A program made the translations under genes and the position numbers. A DNA stretch of 64,000 nt from Claveliimonas acetigenes (GTDB lineage Bacteria; Bacillota; Clostridia; Lachnospirales; Lachnospiraceae). The notes beneath the pieces are model-generated. The model was given only the letters and a program-made list of their open reading frames with translations. It did not search any database and was not told the origin of the DNA. The stretch is from assembly GCF_025567385.1 (NCBI RefSeq), contig NZ_JAOQJU010000003.1:1-64000 (forward strand). Reading direction: 5' to 3'. Numbering within the stretch: the stretch's first letter is position 1; each line of letters begins with the position of its first letter. Below, piece by piece: positions 1-7,695 of the stretch.

Positions 1-39
1 CGACAGCAATACTATGATTCCCTGAAAGAAGCAGCATAG
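1..39 (+). CDS. Possible C-terminal end of an ORF entering from the left (transposase-like?)
   Basis: Frame 1 is open from the first base and reads RQQYYDSLKEAA followed by TAG. It lies on the strand opposite to the neighbouring genes and ends about 55 bp from the point where the next gene (a DnaC-like ATPase) is cut short. That layout would fit the 3' end of a transposase gene inside an insertion sequence, but twelve residues are too few to name a family. It could equally be chance. Confidence 0.22.
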   Translation, partial: RQQYYDSLKEAA

Positions 40-65
40 GGTACAAAATCCTTGAGGAAAATGTG

Positions 66-848
66 TCAACTAATCTTGACAAAATCAGGCAGACACATTT
101 CAAGCATTCGGTCATAGATACGGGCGTGGGCGGTGTCCTGTGGATTTTGCAGTTCCGTAAGGCTTAGATTGGTGGTGACAATCAGCGGCTTGCGGCTGCG
201 GTATCGGCTGTCAATTACATTGTAGACCTGTTCCAAACCGTACTCCGTGCCACGCTCCATTCCAAAATCATCAAGTATCAGCAGAGGAAAACGGCAAAGA
301 CGCTCGATATACTCGTTTCGCCCCTCAAAGCTGGCGGTCAAATCATTCAATATCGCAGAAAAGTTTGTCATGCGGACGGAGATTTCCTGTTCCATAAGGG
401 CATTGGCAATGCACCCGGCAAAATAGCTTTTTCCTGTGCCTACCTTGCCCCACAAGAGCAGACCATAGTTGTTTTCTCTCATCTGCTCCCAATGCTCCAC
501 ATATAAATGTGCCTTGCTCATCTGTGGGCATTTGCCGTTGTCATGTGCAAAAGTCCATTCCTGCATGGTGAGGTCGGTAAAGCCCCGGCGTTTCAGTTCC
601 ATAACGGTGTCAAGGTGTCGCCTGCGTTCCTCGGCAGCTTCACGCTCCAAACGCTTTTCCCGTTGGCAGTCACATTCTGTCGGGTGTTTGTCATGCCCCA
701 ACCATGCAATGGTTTCTTTAGGAAAGTAGGCTTCTTTCGCCGTGCGGCACTTGCCGCAGTAAAGAAGACCATCCTCGCCTGTGTAGTCCTCCGGGTCAGC
801 GGTGGCAGTCATCATATTCAAAACGGTATCGGTAAAAAGTTCACTCAT
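66..848 (-). CDS. DnaC/IstB-like AAA+ ATP-binding protein, C-terminus truncated
   Basis: This is a helicase-loader-like ATPase of 260 residues, thought in such elements to help load the replicative helicase at the element origin. The N-terminus has a zinc-ribbon-like set (LLYCGKCRTA, then TECDCQ). The Walker A motif is GKVGTGKSYFAG near residues 138-149, and Walker B is LLILDDFG. A strong AAGGAGG site precedes the start, and the ATG overlaps the stop of the upstream gene (ATGA), so the pair is translationally coupled. The C-terminus stops at EMCLPDFVKIS, whereas the paralog at 12.2 kb continues about 30 residues past the matching EMCTP. The last codons therefore seem to come from foreign sequence. 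Confidence 0.85.
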   Translation of the reverse strand: MSELFTDTVLNMMTATADPEDYTGEDGLLYCGKCRTAKEAYFPKETIAWLGHDKHPTECDCQREKRLEREAAEERRRHLDTVMELKRRGFTDLTMQEWTFAHDNGKCPQMSKAHLYVEHWEQMRENNYGLLLWGKVGTGKSYFAGCIANALMEQEISVRMTNFSAILNDLTASFEGRNEYIERLCRFPLLILDDFGMERGTEYGLEQVYNVIDSRYRSRKPLIVTTNLSLTELQNPQDTAHARIYDRMLEMCLPDFVKIS

Positions 849-1588
849 AAACTCTCGCCCTCCTTAAAGGTGTAATCGGGTATGCCTTTTTTCGGTGGTT
901 TCCTGGCTTCGTCCTCCTGCACCCACTTGTATATCGTGGCTGCATGGCTACGGTATTTCGTTCCTTTGGACGCTATATGGGTAGATAGGCGGTCAATATA
1001 ATACTCCCACTTGTCGGGCAGTTCCGCTTTCAGCTCGTCAAGCTCCGTATTGGAAAGAAATACATTGTTGTATCTGCCATAGCAGCGGGCGGGGGCTTGT
1101 CCCGTTTCTAAATCTCTCTCTTTTTCTATCTCTATATCTATCTCTTTCTTTATCTCTATCTCTGGTGGACGATTGTCGGACAAATGTCCGCCGTTTGTCC
1201 GGGGCGGTGGCAAAGCCTTGTTTGCAAGCCTTGCCGCCCGTTTTCGTTCCGCTTCGGTAGAGGATTGACCTATCATCAGTTCAATATCGGTCATGTAGAG
1301 CAAACCGCCGTGTAGCTGCTCCACAAGCCCCAACTGCTGGAAAATCCCTAATGCCCGTTCTACTGTGCCTACCTGCTGTCGGGTAAGGGTGGCGATCATC
1401 TGTGCTGTGTAAGGGATATTCTCGTCAAGCTGCAACTTGCCGCCGTTTTTCAGCGATTTTAAGTACAGCTTCAAAAGAATGTTGGAATAGAGAATACCGT
1501 CCGGCATACTCTCCAACAGCACGATAGCGTCATCATCAAAATAGCTTTCTTTCAGTTTGAGGTAATAATATTTGCGGTTATCTGCCAT
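845..1588 (-). CDS. Replisome organiser / replication initiator protein
   Basis: A 247-residue protein starting MADNRKYYYLKLKESYFDDD, a form typical of phage replisome organiser N-terminal domains found in Clostridia mobile elements. A winged-helix-like segment occupies about residues 1-110 (TRQQVGTVERALGIFQQLGL). A low-complexity IEIKKEIDIEIEKE stretch follows, and a C-terminal part (SNTELDELKAELPDKWEYYI ... AATIYKWVQED) resembles DnaD-type endings. It probably binds the element's origin and recruits the downstream ATPase. It overlaps both neighbours by a few bases: its ATG sits in the TATGGCAGATAA end of the 64-residue gene upstream, and its TGA overlaps the ATPase start. Confidence 0.85.
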   Translation of the reverse strand: MADNRKYYYLKLKESYFDDDAIVLLESMPDGILYSNILLKLYLKSLKNGGKLQLDENIPYTAQMIATLTRQQVGTVERALGIFQQLGLVEQLHGGLLYMTDIELMIGQSSTEAERKRAARLANKALPPPRTNGGHLSDNRPPEIEIKKEIDIEIEKERDLETGQAPARCYGRYNNVFLSNTELDELKAELPDKWEYYIDRLSTHIASKGTKYRSHAATIYKWVQEDEARKPPKKGIPDYTFKEGESL

Positions 1589-1772
1589 AGGCGGTGTCCT
1601 CCTTTGGTTTCCAACGCTTGGAGTAATACCGGGGGCAGAGGATAATCACGGCTCGAAAACTCTGCTTGCAATCGTAGGTGCAACTCCGGCAAAGGTCGTT
1701 ATAGGTAATTCGGTTTCGGTGGTTGAGGAAAAAGCTCCATTCAAGCCGCCGTTTATTGCTCATGCGTGGCAT
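1578..1772 (-). CDS. Small Cys-containing hypothetical protein of the element
   Basis: A 64-residue basic protein beginning MPRMSNKRRLEWSFFLN. It has a short cysteine pattern (DLCRSCTYDC) followed by a further Cys near residue 49 (IILCPRYYSKR). An AAAGGAG site about 7 nt upstream of the ATG at 1,772 decides this start over a longer frame without a ribosome binding site. Its stop overlaps the start of the replisome organiser, indicating translational coupling. Small proteins of this kind are often seen between relaxase and replication genes in Firmicutes elements. No function is known to me; a zinc-binding role is only a guess. Confidence 0.6.
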   Translation of the reverse strand: MPRMSNKRRLEWSFFLNHRNRITYNDLCRSCTYDCKQSFRAVIILCPRYYSKRWKPKEDTAYGR

Positions 1773-1974
1773 TGGTACGCTCCTTTCTGCCGTTTCCGTA
1801 GGTGTCACGGATAGGGCGTGAAAACTGTATCTTCTCGGTATCATTTTCGGGGATTTTTTGCCCTGTACGCCCTGTTTTGAGGTTGGGTAGTATTGCGGAT
1901 AGGGGTAAGGGCATATCCCTGTTTTTGTTTGGTTTCGGTATCATTTCGGGGCGGTTTTTAACGCTCCTGTTCAT
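1753..1974 (-). CDS. Possible small ORF overlapping the relaxase 3' end
   Basis: A 73-residue frame, rich in Lys, Arg, Asn and Pro, whose ATG lies inside the last codons of the relaxase gene and whose end overlaps the start of the 64-residue gene. Its position as a link between two coupled genes favours it being translated. Against it, I see no good ribosome binding site, no recognisable domain and a biased low-complexity composition. It may simply be an open frame. Confidence 0.3.
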   Translation of the reverse strand: MNRSVKNRPEMIPKPNKNRDMPLPLSAILPNLKTGRTGQKIPENDTEKIQFSRPIRDTYGNGRKERTNATHEQ

Positions 1975-3574
1975 GCTTTTTCTGTCGGCTCGGCTCGCCG
2001 TGGTGCATTTGGGAAAGATTGCTTTTCATGGTCTGCAACTCTCTGACACGCTCTTTATTTGCCCGGTACTCGTTGTAAAGGGCGTTTTTCTCGGCGGTAA
2101 GCTGCTCGATTTCAGCCTGCAACGATTTATAGGTGGGCAGCTTGGTAATGCCTTTTTGCCGAAAATATCTTACGGCTGCGTCTGCTATGATAAAGTCGCT
2201 TTCATGCTTTTCCCGGTAGGCTTTGCGTGCCTTATCGGTTTTCTGCTTTTTCAATCCGTCCCGCACATCTCTTGTCTTGACATAGGCAAGCACCTGTTTC
2301 TGCAAGTCCTTTTTCTCACGGATAGCCGTTTCAATGGGCTTCAGCTTGGCGGTGCTGCTGTGTAAATCCGCATTGGCAGACACAAGGGCTGCGTCCAGTT
2401 CCTCCGGGGTAAAGCCGTATTGTTCCATAGCGGCAACGGTAGCCGCCATCTGTTTGAGGTTATGGACAGCCGCCCAACGGTCATAGCCGATACCTTTTCC
2501 CTCGGCTCGCTTCGCCGCACGGTCAACCATTCTCTGAATGTTGCCTGTCGGGGCGATTTTCTGCGTTTTTCCTCGCTCTGTGCGGTTTGTTTCAGCGGTA
2601 TGGTATTCGGGTATGGGTGCGGTCTTTTCGGCGGCTCTTTGGGCGTTCTGCTCCAAAAGGGCAAGAACGGCGGCACGGTCAAAATCATCTCCCAGTTTTC
2701 GGGCGGTAATGGGTTTTGTCCTGTCTGGGGTAAGGTAGGACAATCGCCCTCGGCTCTCTTTGACGGATATTCCATGCTGTAAGAGGATTTCGGAAAACTC
2801 ATCAAAGGTGGTAGCCCTATCAAGGGCGTTTCGTATGGTCTGCCGCAATTTTGCCTTGTCGGTTTCAAACTTGGTCTGCTTTACAGGCTGTCCGGCGGCA
2901 AGAGCAGCGGCATTTTCTTTATCAAGGGCAAGCTGCCCTTTCTTCTGTGCCCAATACTCACGCTCGGTAATGCGGTTTTTACTGCCGTGGAGCAGGTCAA
3001 TCTGATAGAGATTTTCCCGGTGGCACATCTCCATGACTTCGGCTTTGAAGTATTCCATAGCGGCGTCCGTACATCGGTGTTTGCACCCGGCACGGGTGTC
3101 TGCCGGTCTGTCCATGTAGGGCAATAGGGGTACTTCTTCAATCCGCAGGGAATTGATAACGATGTGAACATGAATATTGCCGCTGTGGTTGTGTCCGTCC
3201 GGGTGGGTGCAGACAATGGCTTGGTGTCCGGGGAAATGTTCGGCACAAAATTTCTCGCCCAATGCTTGCGCCCTGTCTACGGTCAATCCGTTGTCCGCTG
3301 CGTCCCATGGGTCAAAGGAAATGATATAGTGGTGGCTTTTCACATCTTCCCGTTTTTGGTTTTTGCCGTATCGGAGATTTGCCCGCATACAGGCAACGGC
3401 AAAATCTTCCTCGCCGCAGTTCATAGTGGCTATTCGGTAGTCCTCCCGGAGTATGAGCCGCCCGGCTTCGTCAAGGGCGGGTTTCATGGTAAACTCGTCA
3501 TGCTCAAAGGTTAGATATTGCTCGGCTGCACCGTAGTCCGCATTTTTAGAGCTGATATGCTTGAATGTTGCCAA
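1958..3574 (-). CDS. Relaxase/mobilization nuclease (MobA/VirD2, MOBP-like)
   Basis: This is the DNA-nicking transesterase that starts conjugative transfer at oriT. The N-terminal domain has the metal-binding histidine triad HPDGHNH ... NIHVHIVINS (about residues 124-141), and a Tyr at about residue 14 (NADYG) is a candidate catalytic residue. The C-terminal third is a Lys/Glu-rich, probably coiled-coil region. I chose the TTG at 3,574 (MATFKHISSKN) because the AGGTAGGTG stretch is well spaced to it and relaxases of this group usually start this way; a GTG three codons earlier is possible. The start lies within the end of mobC, so the two are co-translated. Length (about 538 residues) fits an intact enzyme. 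Confidence 0.92.
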   Translation of the reverse strand: MATFKHISSKNADYGAAEQYLTFEHDEFTMKPALDEAGRLILREDYRIATMNCGEEDFAVACMRANLRYGKNQKREDVKSHHYIISFDPWDAADNGLTVDRAQALGEKFCAEHFPGHQAIVCTHPDGHNHSGNIHVHIVINSLRIEEVPLLPYMDRPADTRAGCKHRCTDAAMEYFKAEVMEMCHRENLYQIDLLHGSKNRITEREYWAQKKGQLALDKENAAALAAGQPVKQTKFETDKAKLRQTIRNALDRATTFDEFSEILLQHGISVKESRGRLSYLTPDRTKPITARKLGDDFDRAAVLALLEQNAQRAAEKTAPIPEYHTAETNRTERGKTQKIAPTGNIQRMVDRAAKRAEGKGIGYDRWAAVHNLKQMAATVAAMEQYGFTPEELDAALVSANADLHSSTAKLKPIETAIREKKDLQKQVLAYVKTRDVRDGLKKQKTDKARKAYREKHESDFIIADAAVRYFRQKGITKLPTYKSLQAEIEQLTAEKNALYNEYRANKERVRELQTMKSNLSQMHHGEPSRQKKHEQER

Positions 3575-3953
3575 CAGCGTCACCTACCTTTCGCAAGACT
3601 TCAAACTTCAAGGCGGCAAGGTCGGAAATGGCGGCTCTCACCTCAACGGACAGGGCATTATAGGGCGTTCCGTATTCATTGAGAGAATGTGCGATCTGAT
3701 TGAGGTTGCCACCGATTTTTCCGTATTCTGCGGTCAGCTTGCCAACAGCGGACAGCAGTTCATCATTGACCGGGGACACGGTAACAATGGGGCGAATGGT
3801 CGCCCTTGTTATGGCTTGCCGGATAAACTCGGCTTGGCTCATGTCATAGTTCTTTAGCCGTTCTGTGAAGTCAGCATATTCTTCCTCGGTCATGCGTGTC
3901 TTGACAACACGGCTTCGGTGGGGCGTATTGTATCGCTTTCCTATGGGTATCAA
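3546..3953 (-). CDS. mobC: Relaxosome accessory protein MobC
   Basis: A 135-residue protein with a ribbon-helix-helix-like N-terminal half (KTRMTEEEYADFTERL, then MSQAEFIRQAI). A C-terminal segment has the MobC hallmark GGNLNQIAHSLNEYG at about residues 80-94. MobC proteins bind near oriT and help the relaxase open the strands. The frame begins with a TTG directly against an AAAGGAG site, leaving no spacer, so the true start may be slightly downstream. Overlap with the relaxase gene and the gene-free, hairpin-rich region upstream fit a mobilization operon reading away from oriT. Confidence 0.87.
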   Translation of the reverse strand: MIPIGKRYNTPHRSRVVKTRMTEEEYADFTERLKNYDMSQAEFIRQAITRATIRPIVTVSPVNDELLSAVGKLTAEYGKIGGNLNQIAHSLNEYGTPYNALSVEVRAAISDLAALKFEVLRKVGDAVGNIQAYQL

Positions 3954-4415
3954 CTCCTTTCACTTACCGCCGTTTTGAGGGCGATTTTTTAAGTATTTTT
4001 CGGTGGGATTCTCAAGCGGCGAATGCCGCATAGCAGGGTTTGGGGAAGGCACTCCCCAACAAGATTTACCAAAGGGGCAAAACCGCAGATATGCGGATTT
4101 TGGCACCGTGGTAGAATCTTGCTCTAAGTAAGCCGTAGATTTCCCCTTGCACTTACTACTCGTATAGCTGCCGCCTGTTTTGGCCGGATTTCTGCAAAAA
4201 TCTTACGGCGTGGGGCGATTTTTACCCGCAGTTCTTTCTTTCCGCTAAAGATACATTTCAAAGGCCGCCAGCTACCCGCTTGCCGGGAATTTTCTCAAAT
4301 TTTCCTTTGCCTTAGAAATACAGAAAATGCAGATTTGGCTACCGCCGCAGAAAATTTTTTGTTTCCGGCTTCACCTACCTACTACGGATGACTTTGCGAT
4401 TTTGCCAAACGGATA
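3954..4415. other. Gene-free, hairpin-rich stretch: candidate oriT region
   Basis: No convincing gene is found in about 460 bp directly upstream of mobC and the relaxase, the usual place for oriT in MOBP systems. Several short inverted repeats are visible: GGGGA AGGCAC TCCCC near 4,051, CCGCA GATA TGCGG near 4,086, and GGCGG/CCGCC-type runs further on. The nick site cannot be named from sequence alone, so the oriT assignment rests on position and structure. Confidence 0.35.
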
Positions 4416-4454
4416 AAGAAAAAAGCAGCAAATCTTTTTCAGACTTACTGCTTT
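4416..4454 (-). terminator. Probable rho-independent terminator
   Basis: On the minus strand AAAGCAG and CTGCTTT form the base of an interrupted stem, followed by a run of T. It lies about 115 bp downstream of the small membrane protein gene and would separate it from the mobilization region. Confidence 0.5.
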
Positions 4455-4568
4455 CGCTGGCCGCCGATGGGCGGTGGATATTCAGTTTTGAAAGTTCAGG
4501 TCAGGTTGGCCCGATGATGGATAGCACAATAAATTCCTGTTTTCCCTTTAAGGCATTGTGCATTTTTT

Positions 4569-4760
4569 CTATTTCTCTTGATGATTATTTTTTTCATAAT
4601 CAATCAATGTACCTATAACAATTCCAATCAACATTCCGATACCTGCACAAATAGAAATAGCAAAAAGATTTTGCAAAAACGCCCATGCCAACACACCTAT
4701 GCAACCACCGACAATAAATCCTGTTAATAAGCCAATAGTTAAGTATTTATTACTTTTCAT
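4569..4760 (-). CDS. Small two-helix glycine-rich membrane protein
   Basis: A 63-residue protein with two predicted membrane helices (about residues 8-30 and 33-52) rich in glycine (GLLTGFIVGGCIGVLAW, then GIGMLIGIVIGTLID) and a charged tail. The spacing of glycines resembles a glycine-zipper hairpin. The sequence CTTTTAGGGGAGATATAGCAAT precedes the ATG, giving a good ribosome binding site. It sits between the mobilization genes and tet(W) with its own terminator. I do not recognise a family; it is AT-richer than its neighbours and may have come with a different segment. Confidence 0.6.
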   Translation of the reverse strand: MKSNKYLTIGLLTGFIVGGCIGVLAWAFLQNLFAISICAGIGMLIGIVIGTLIDYEKNNHQEK

Positions 4761-4885
4761 ATTGCTATATCTCCCCTAAAAGTATATTTGTCGTTGGTTC
4801 TATTATACTATGACCTGCTTCCTTTAGGAATAGATCAATGATATTTCGCAATAGCCAGCAATGAACGCTTGCATTGCGCAAGACG

Positions 4886-6805
4886 TTACATTATCTTCTG
4901 AAACATATAGCGCACCTTGTCCAGGCGGCTGTTTGGACGGCGGGGCTGGATGACTGGCTTGCCGACAGCGGCCTGATACCCTTTCAGTTCTGTAAGGCAT
5001 ACGCTCTGCCCGTTGGTGTAAAAGGCCAGATCAGTACGGTATGCCTGTATACAGCGGGCGGGCATCTCGCCAGTAAAGACAACTTCATCCTTTTTTACCT
5101 GGACCGTTTCGATGGTGGCACAGTATTTCGGTGCATCATGATAAGCCCTGGAAAGATATTCCCGGGGCGCATAGAGGGTGAAGGAGAGATAAGGTTCCAG
5201 CAGTTGCGTCCCTGATTCCTTCAATGCCTGTTCCAATACAATCGGGGCCAATGAGCGGAAGTCCGCCGGCGTGCTGACCGGACTGTAATAAAGCCCGTAT
5301 TCAAAGCAAATCTTACAGTCCGTTACGTTCCAGCCGAACAAGCCCTGCTCCAGCCCGTAACGGATACCATCCCTGACAGCGTTTTGAAAACTCTGGTTCA
5401 AGTATCCCAGCGAAACCCGGCTCTCGTATTGTACACCGGAGCCAAGCGGGAGTGGTGTAACAGACAGTCCGATGGATGCCCAAAACGGGTTGGGCGGCAC
5501 CTCGATATGGATGGTGTGGCTGGCTGCTTTGAGCGGCCGCTCCATATAAATGACGGTGGGTTCCTTTACCACTGTTTCAAGCTTGTATTTTTCCGACAGC
5601 AAAGCGGAAACAACCTCCAACTGCACCCGGCCCAAAAAAGAAAGAATGATCTCATGGGTGATGGAATCCACCTCGCAGCGCAAAAGCGGGTCAGTATCCG
5701 CAAGTTGCGTAAGAGCGTCCAGCAGCCGTTCTCTTTGCGCTGCCGTTTTCGGCGCAATCGACGTCCGCAGCATGGGGAGGGGGTCCTCACGCCACCTTTT
5801 ACGAGGGAGCCGGGTTGGGTCCCCTAATACATCGTTTAACCTCACGCTGTCGCTGGGAAGGATAACAATTTCACCCGGATAAGCGGTGTCTGTCCGAACA
5901 ATTTCCCCTTTGGATGGAATACGCATCTCTGTGATTTTCAGCTTTTCTCTCCCGGCCAGGGCCACCGTATCCCGCAGGCGCAGCGTTCCGCTGTATAGCC
6001 GTAGATAGACACGCCGCTGGCCGCAATCTGTATACTCCACCTTGAAAACGCTGCCGCATAGGGCGGCGCTCCCCTGTTCCCCAATCGGTTGGAACAGCCC
6101 TGTCACCGCATCCATCAACGGTTGAATGCCAAGGCCCTTTTTGGCGCTGCCATAATAGACCGGGAACAGGGAGGCGTCTTGAACCCGCCGCTGTTCCTCC
6201 CGCACAAGTTTTTCCCGGCTGATTGGTTCTCCTGCGATATACTTTTCCAATAATTTATCGTTATTTTCGATGACCGCATCCCATGCTTCTATGTCGGTAT
6301 TTTCCTCCAGGACTATTTCCGGGGACAGCGACACCGTCTGCTTGATGATAATATCGGCGGAGAGCTTATCCCGAACAGACTGAACCACGCTCTGCAAATC
6401 AACGCCAGCCTGGTCGATCTTGTTGATAAAGATAACGGTGGGAATGTTCATTTTCCGCAGGGCATGGAACAGAATACGGGTCTGGGCCTGCACGCCATCT
6501 TTAGCGGAGATCACCAAGATGGCCCCATCTAAAACAGCCAAAGAGCGGTACACCTCCGCCAAAAAATCCATGTGGCCGGGCGTATCCACAATGTTGACTT
6601 TACATCTGTGCCACTGGAAGGAAGTGACTGCCGCTTGAATGGTAATCCCACGCTGCCGCTCCAAAAACATGGTGTCCGTCCTCGTTGTCCCTTTTTCGAC
6701 GCTCCCCGGTTCTGAAATGGCTCCGCTGGCATATAGCAGGCTCTCCGTCAAGGTCGTCTTTCCAGCGTCTACATGGGCAAGAATTCCAATATTGATTATT
6801 TTCAT
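4886..6805 (-). CDS. tet(W): Tetracycline resistance ribosomal protection protein Tet(W)
   Basis: A 639-residue EF-G-like GTPase that removes tetracycline from the ribosome. The length equals that of known Tet(W), and the sequence agrees with Tet(W) almost throughout by recall (MKIINIGILAHVDAGKTTLT at the N-terminus). GTPase motifs are visible: HVDAGKT at 11-17, RGITI, DTPGH and NKID. The C-terminus RRPNSRLDKVRYMFQKIM matches the functionally important tail. No frameshift or truncation is seen, so it is probably functional. It is preceded by a leader peptide and attenuator of the tet(M)/tet(O)/tet(W) type. Remnant ORF pieces and a tandem repeat upstream suggest it was brought in as a separate cassette. 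Confidence 0.98.
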   Translation of the reverse strand: MKIINIGILAHVDAGKTTLTESLLYASGAISEPGSVEKGTTRTDTMFLERQRGITIQAAVTSFQWHRCKVNIVDTPGHMDFLAEVYRSLAVLDGAILVISAKDGVQAQTRILFHALRKMNIPTVIFINKIDQAGVDLQSVVQSVRDKLSADIIIKQTVSLSPEIVLEENTDIEAWDAVIENNDKLLEKYIAGEPISREKLVREEQRRVQDASLFPVYYGSAKKGLGIQPLMDAVTGLFQPIGEQGSAALCGSVFKVEYTDCGQRRVYLRLYSGTLRLRDTVALAGREKLKITEMRIPSKGEIVRTDTAYPGEIVILPSDSVRLNDVLGDPTRLPRKRWREDPLPMLRTSIAPKTAAQRERLLDALTQLADTDPLLRCEVDSITHEIILSFLGRVQLEVVSALLSEKYKLETVVKEPTVIYMERPLKAASHTIHIEVPPNPFWASIGLSVTPLPLGSGVQYESRVSLGYLNQSFQNAVRDGIRYGLEQGLFGWNVTDCKICFEYGLYYSPVSTPADFRSLAPIVLEQALKESGTQLLEPYLSFTLYAPREYLSRAYHDAPKYCATIETVQVKKDEVVFTGEMPARCIQAYRTDLAFYTNGQSVCLTELKGYQAAVGKPVIQPRRPNSRLDKVRYMFQKIM

Positions 6806-6845
6806 GTGATTGTCCTCCCTTTACTGCCCCGAAGGGCATAAAAAT

Positions 6846-6876
6846 CCCCAGCAGTAAAATACTTTTACCACTGGGG
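6846..6876 (-). terminator. Attenuator hairpin in the tet(W) leader
   Basis: On the minus strand CCCCAGTGGTAAAA pairs with TTTTACTGCTGGGG across a GTA loop and is followed by ATTTTTA, the form of an intrinsic terminator. Its left arm includes the last codons and stop of the leader peptide. A ribosome on the leader would therefore block hairpin formation. Confidence 0.72.
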
Positions 6877-6909
6877 ATGATAATTTGCGGACATACACAT
6901 ATACAGCAT
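6865..6909 (-). CDS. tet(W) leader peptide
   Basis: A 14-codon frame MLYMCMSANYHPQW ends in TAA inside the left arm of the attenuator hairpin, with an AGGTG sequence just upstream. The same peptide type is known ahead of tet(M)-class ribosomal protection genes. Slow translation in the presence of tetracycline is thought to let polymerase read through into the resistance gene. Confidence 0.8.
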   Translation of the reverse strand: MLYMCMSANYHPQW

Positions 6910-7099
6910 ACACCTGTTTGTGAGTGCTGTTTTTGGGGATATGTCAAAATTGATAAGGCAAAAGTATTCTTAAATTGGGTACAAAAAACTAAGCCCCTAC
7001 AAAAGGGACTATCATAATCCTTTGTTCCCACTATTTGATTATAGTTTTATTTAAGAATACCTTGCCGCATATTTTTTACTCCTTTTCTGGAATTGAATT

Positions 7100-7131
7100 A
7101 TTATATCACATCAGTATTATATCACATCAGT
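7100..7131. repeat. 16-bp tandem direct repeat
   Basis: The unit ATTATATCACATCAGT is present twice, head to tail without spacer, upstream of the tet(W) leader. It may be a scar of rearrangement or a binding site. It is perfect in both copies. Confidence 0.8.
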
Positions 7132-7183
7132 TTTAGGAAAACAAGTATCTAAAAGAAATTTTTCTTCCCCTTATATGTAACAA

Positions 7184-7282
7184 TCATACCGGCTTCCTAA
7201 CGTTCAGAATGGTTTCTACTGTCTGCTGCGGTGTTTGGTTGGAATTGTCCAGCCAAAAGCCGATCCGTGGTGTTGTCTGCAT
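7184..7282 (-). pseudogene. Remnant of an ORF upstream of tet(W)
   Basis: A 32-codon frame reading MQTTPRIGFWLDNSNQTPQQ and ending in VRKPV lies between tet(W) and the maff2 junction. The peptide looks like the C-terminal end of a larger protein (LDNSNQTPQQTVETIL is protein-like) with no upstream part left. I cannot name the parent gene. It is consistent with a decayed flank of the tet(W) cassette. Confidence 0.4.
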
Positions 7283-7466
7283 TTTACTAAATACAAATTC
7301 AATGTATACAGAAAGAAATATATAAGGAGTGGGAGGGATTCCGCCGTAGTCGGCATTGTAGGAAAATCCAAAAGTTTAGATTTTCTCAAAATGCTTATCT
7401 TTTGGTCTTTGGTTCGGAATAGTGTAGTGCTGGCGGTCTATCTATTGTTTTCGGTTGCTTGCTTCT

Positions 7467-7607
7467 TTACCGTACATGAGCATTGGCACCAGGGTTGTCG
7501 TTGCCGTAGCCTTCCAGCAGGTTGATCGCTCCCCAGATGCCGAGGCCGGCACCCAGTGCGATAACGAGGGTCTGAAGAACGGTTACTGCGCTGTTGAAAA
7601 ATGCCAT
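7467..7607 (-). pseudogene. Maff2-family ICE membrane protein, truncated by insertion
   Basis: The frame starts MAFFNSAVTVLQTLVIALGA with an ideal AAGGAGG site and matches the Maff2 family, small membrane proteins encoded among conjugation genes. It follows the family through EGYGNDNPGA (about residue 41), then changes to NAHVR and stops. The family normally continues about 25-30 more residues with a second membrane helix. The break marks the end of the inner element. The rest of maff2 should lie beyond the other end of that element, left of the window. Confidence 0.85.
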
Positions 7608-7695
7608 AAATGTGTACCTCCTTGTACGTTGCGCCCTTATGGGCTGATGAATAGTGATTTTCCATCTGCATGTGCACCTGCAAATGGGCAAACAT

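Larger units (their letters stand above)
6806..7070 (-). promoter_or_regulatory. tet(W) leader and control region
   Basis: About 265 bp upstream of tet(W) hold a short leader peptide, a terminator-like hairpin and a longer inverted repeat: TATTCTTAAAT near 7,050-7,060 against ATTTAAGAATA near 6,964-6,974. A TATAAT sits at 7,038-7,043 on the minus strand and a TTGACA at 6,942-6,947, but neither has a convincing partner at 17 bp, so I cannot fix the start of transcription. Genes of this group are known to be controlled by attenuation that drug-stalled ribosomes relieve. Confidence 0.65.
1..7486. mobile_element. Inner mobilizable element carrying tet(W), inserted in maff2
   Basis: This block holds a replication pair (DnaC-like ATPase, replisome organiser), a relaxase, MobC and tet(W). 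It stops exactly where the reading frame of the ICE gene maff2 is broken, near 7,486. Its replication genes duplicate the functions of a second, unlike set at 12.2-13.7 kb, so the two blocks appear to be different elements. It has no coupling protein or type IV secretion genes in view, so I infer it is mobilized in trans by a conjugative element such as the one around it. The left end and the recombinase are outside the window, and the exact end at 7,486 is inferred from the protein break. Confidence 0.55.

Noticed and set aside
4388..4618. 76-codon plus-strand frame between mobC and tet(W)
   Set aside because: No ribosome binding site or recognisable motif, and it crosses a terminator and the end of the small membrane protein gene.
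7235..7525. 96-codon plus-strand frame across the maff2 junction
   Set aside because: It spans two unrelated DNA segments and has no start signals.
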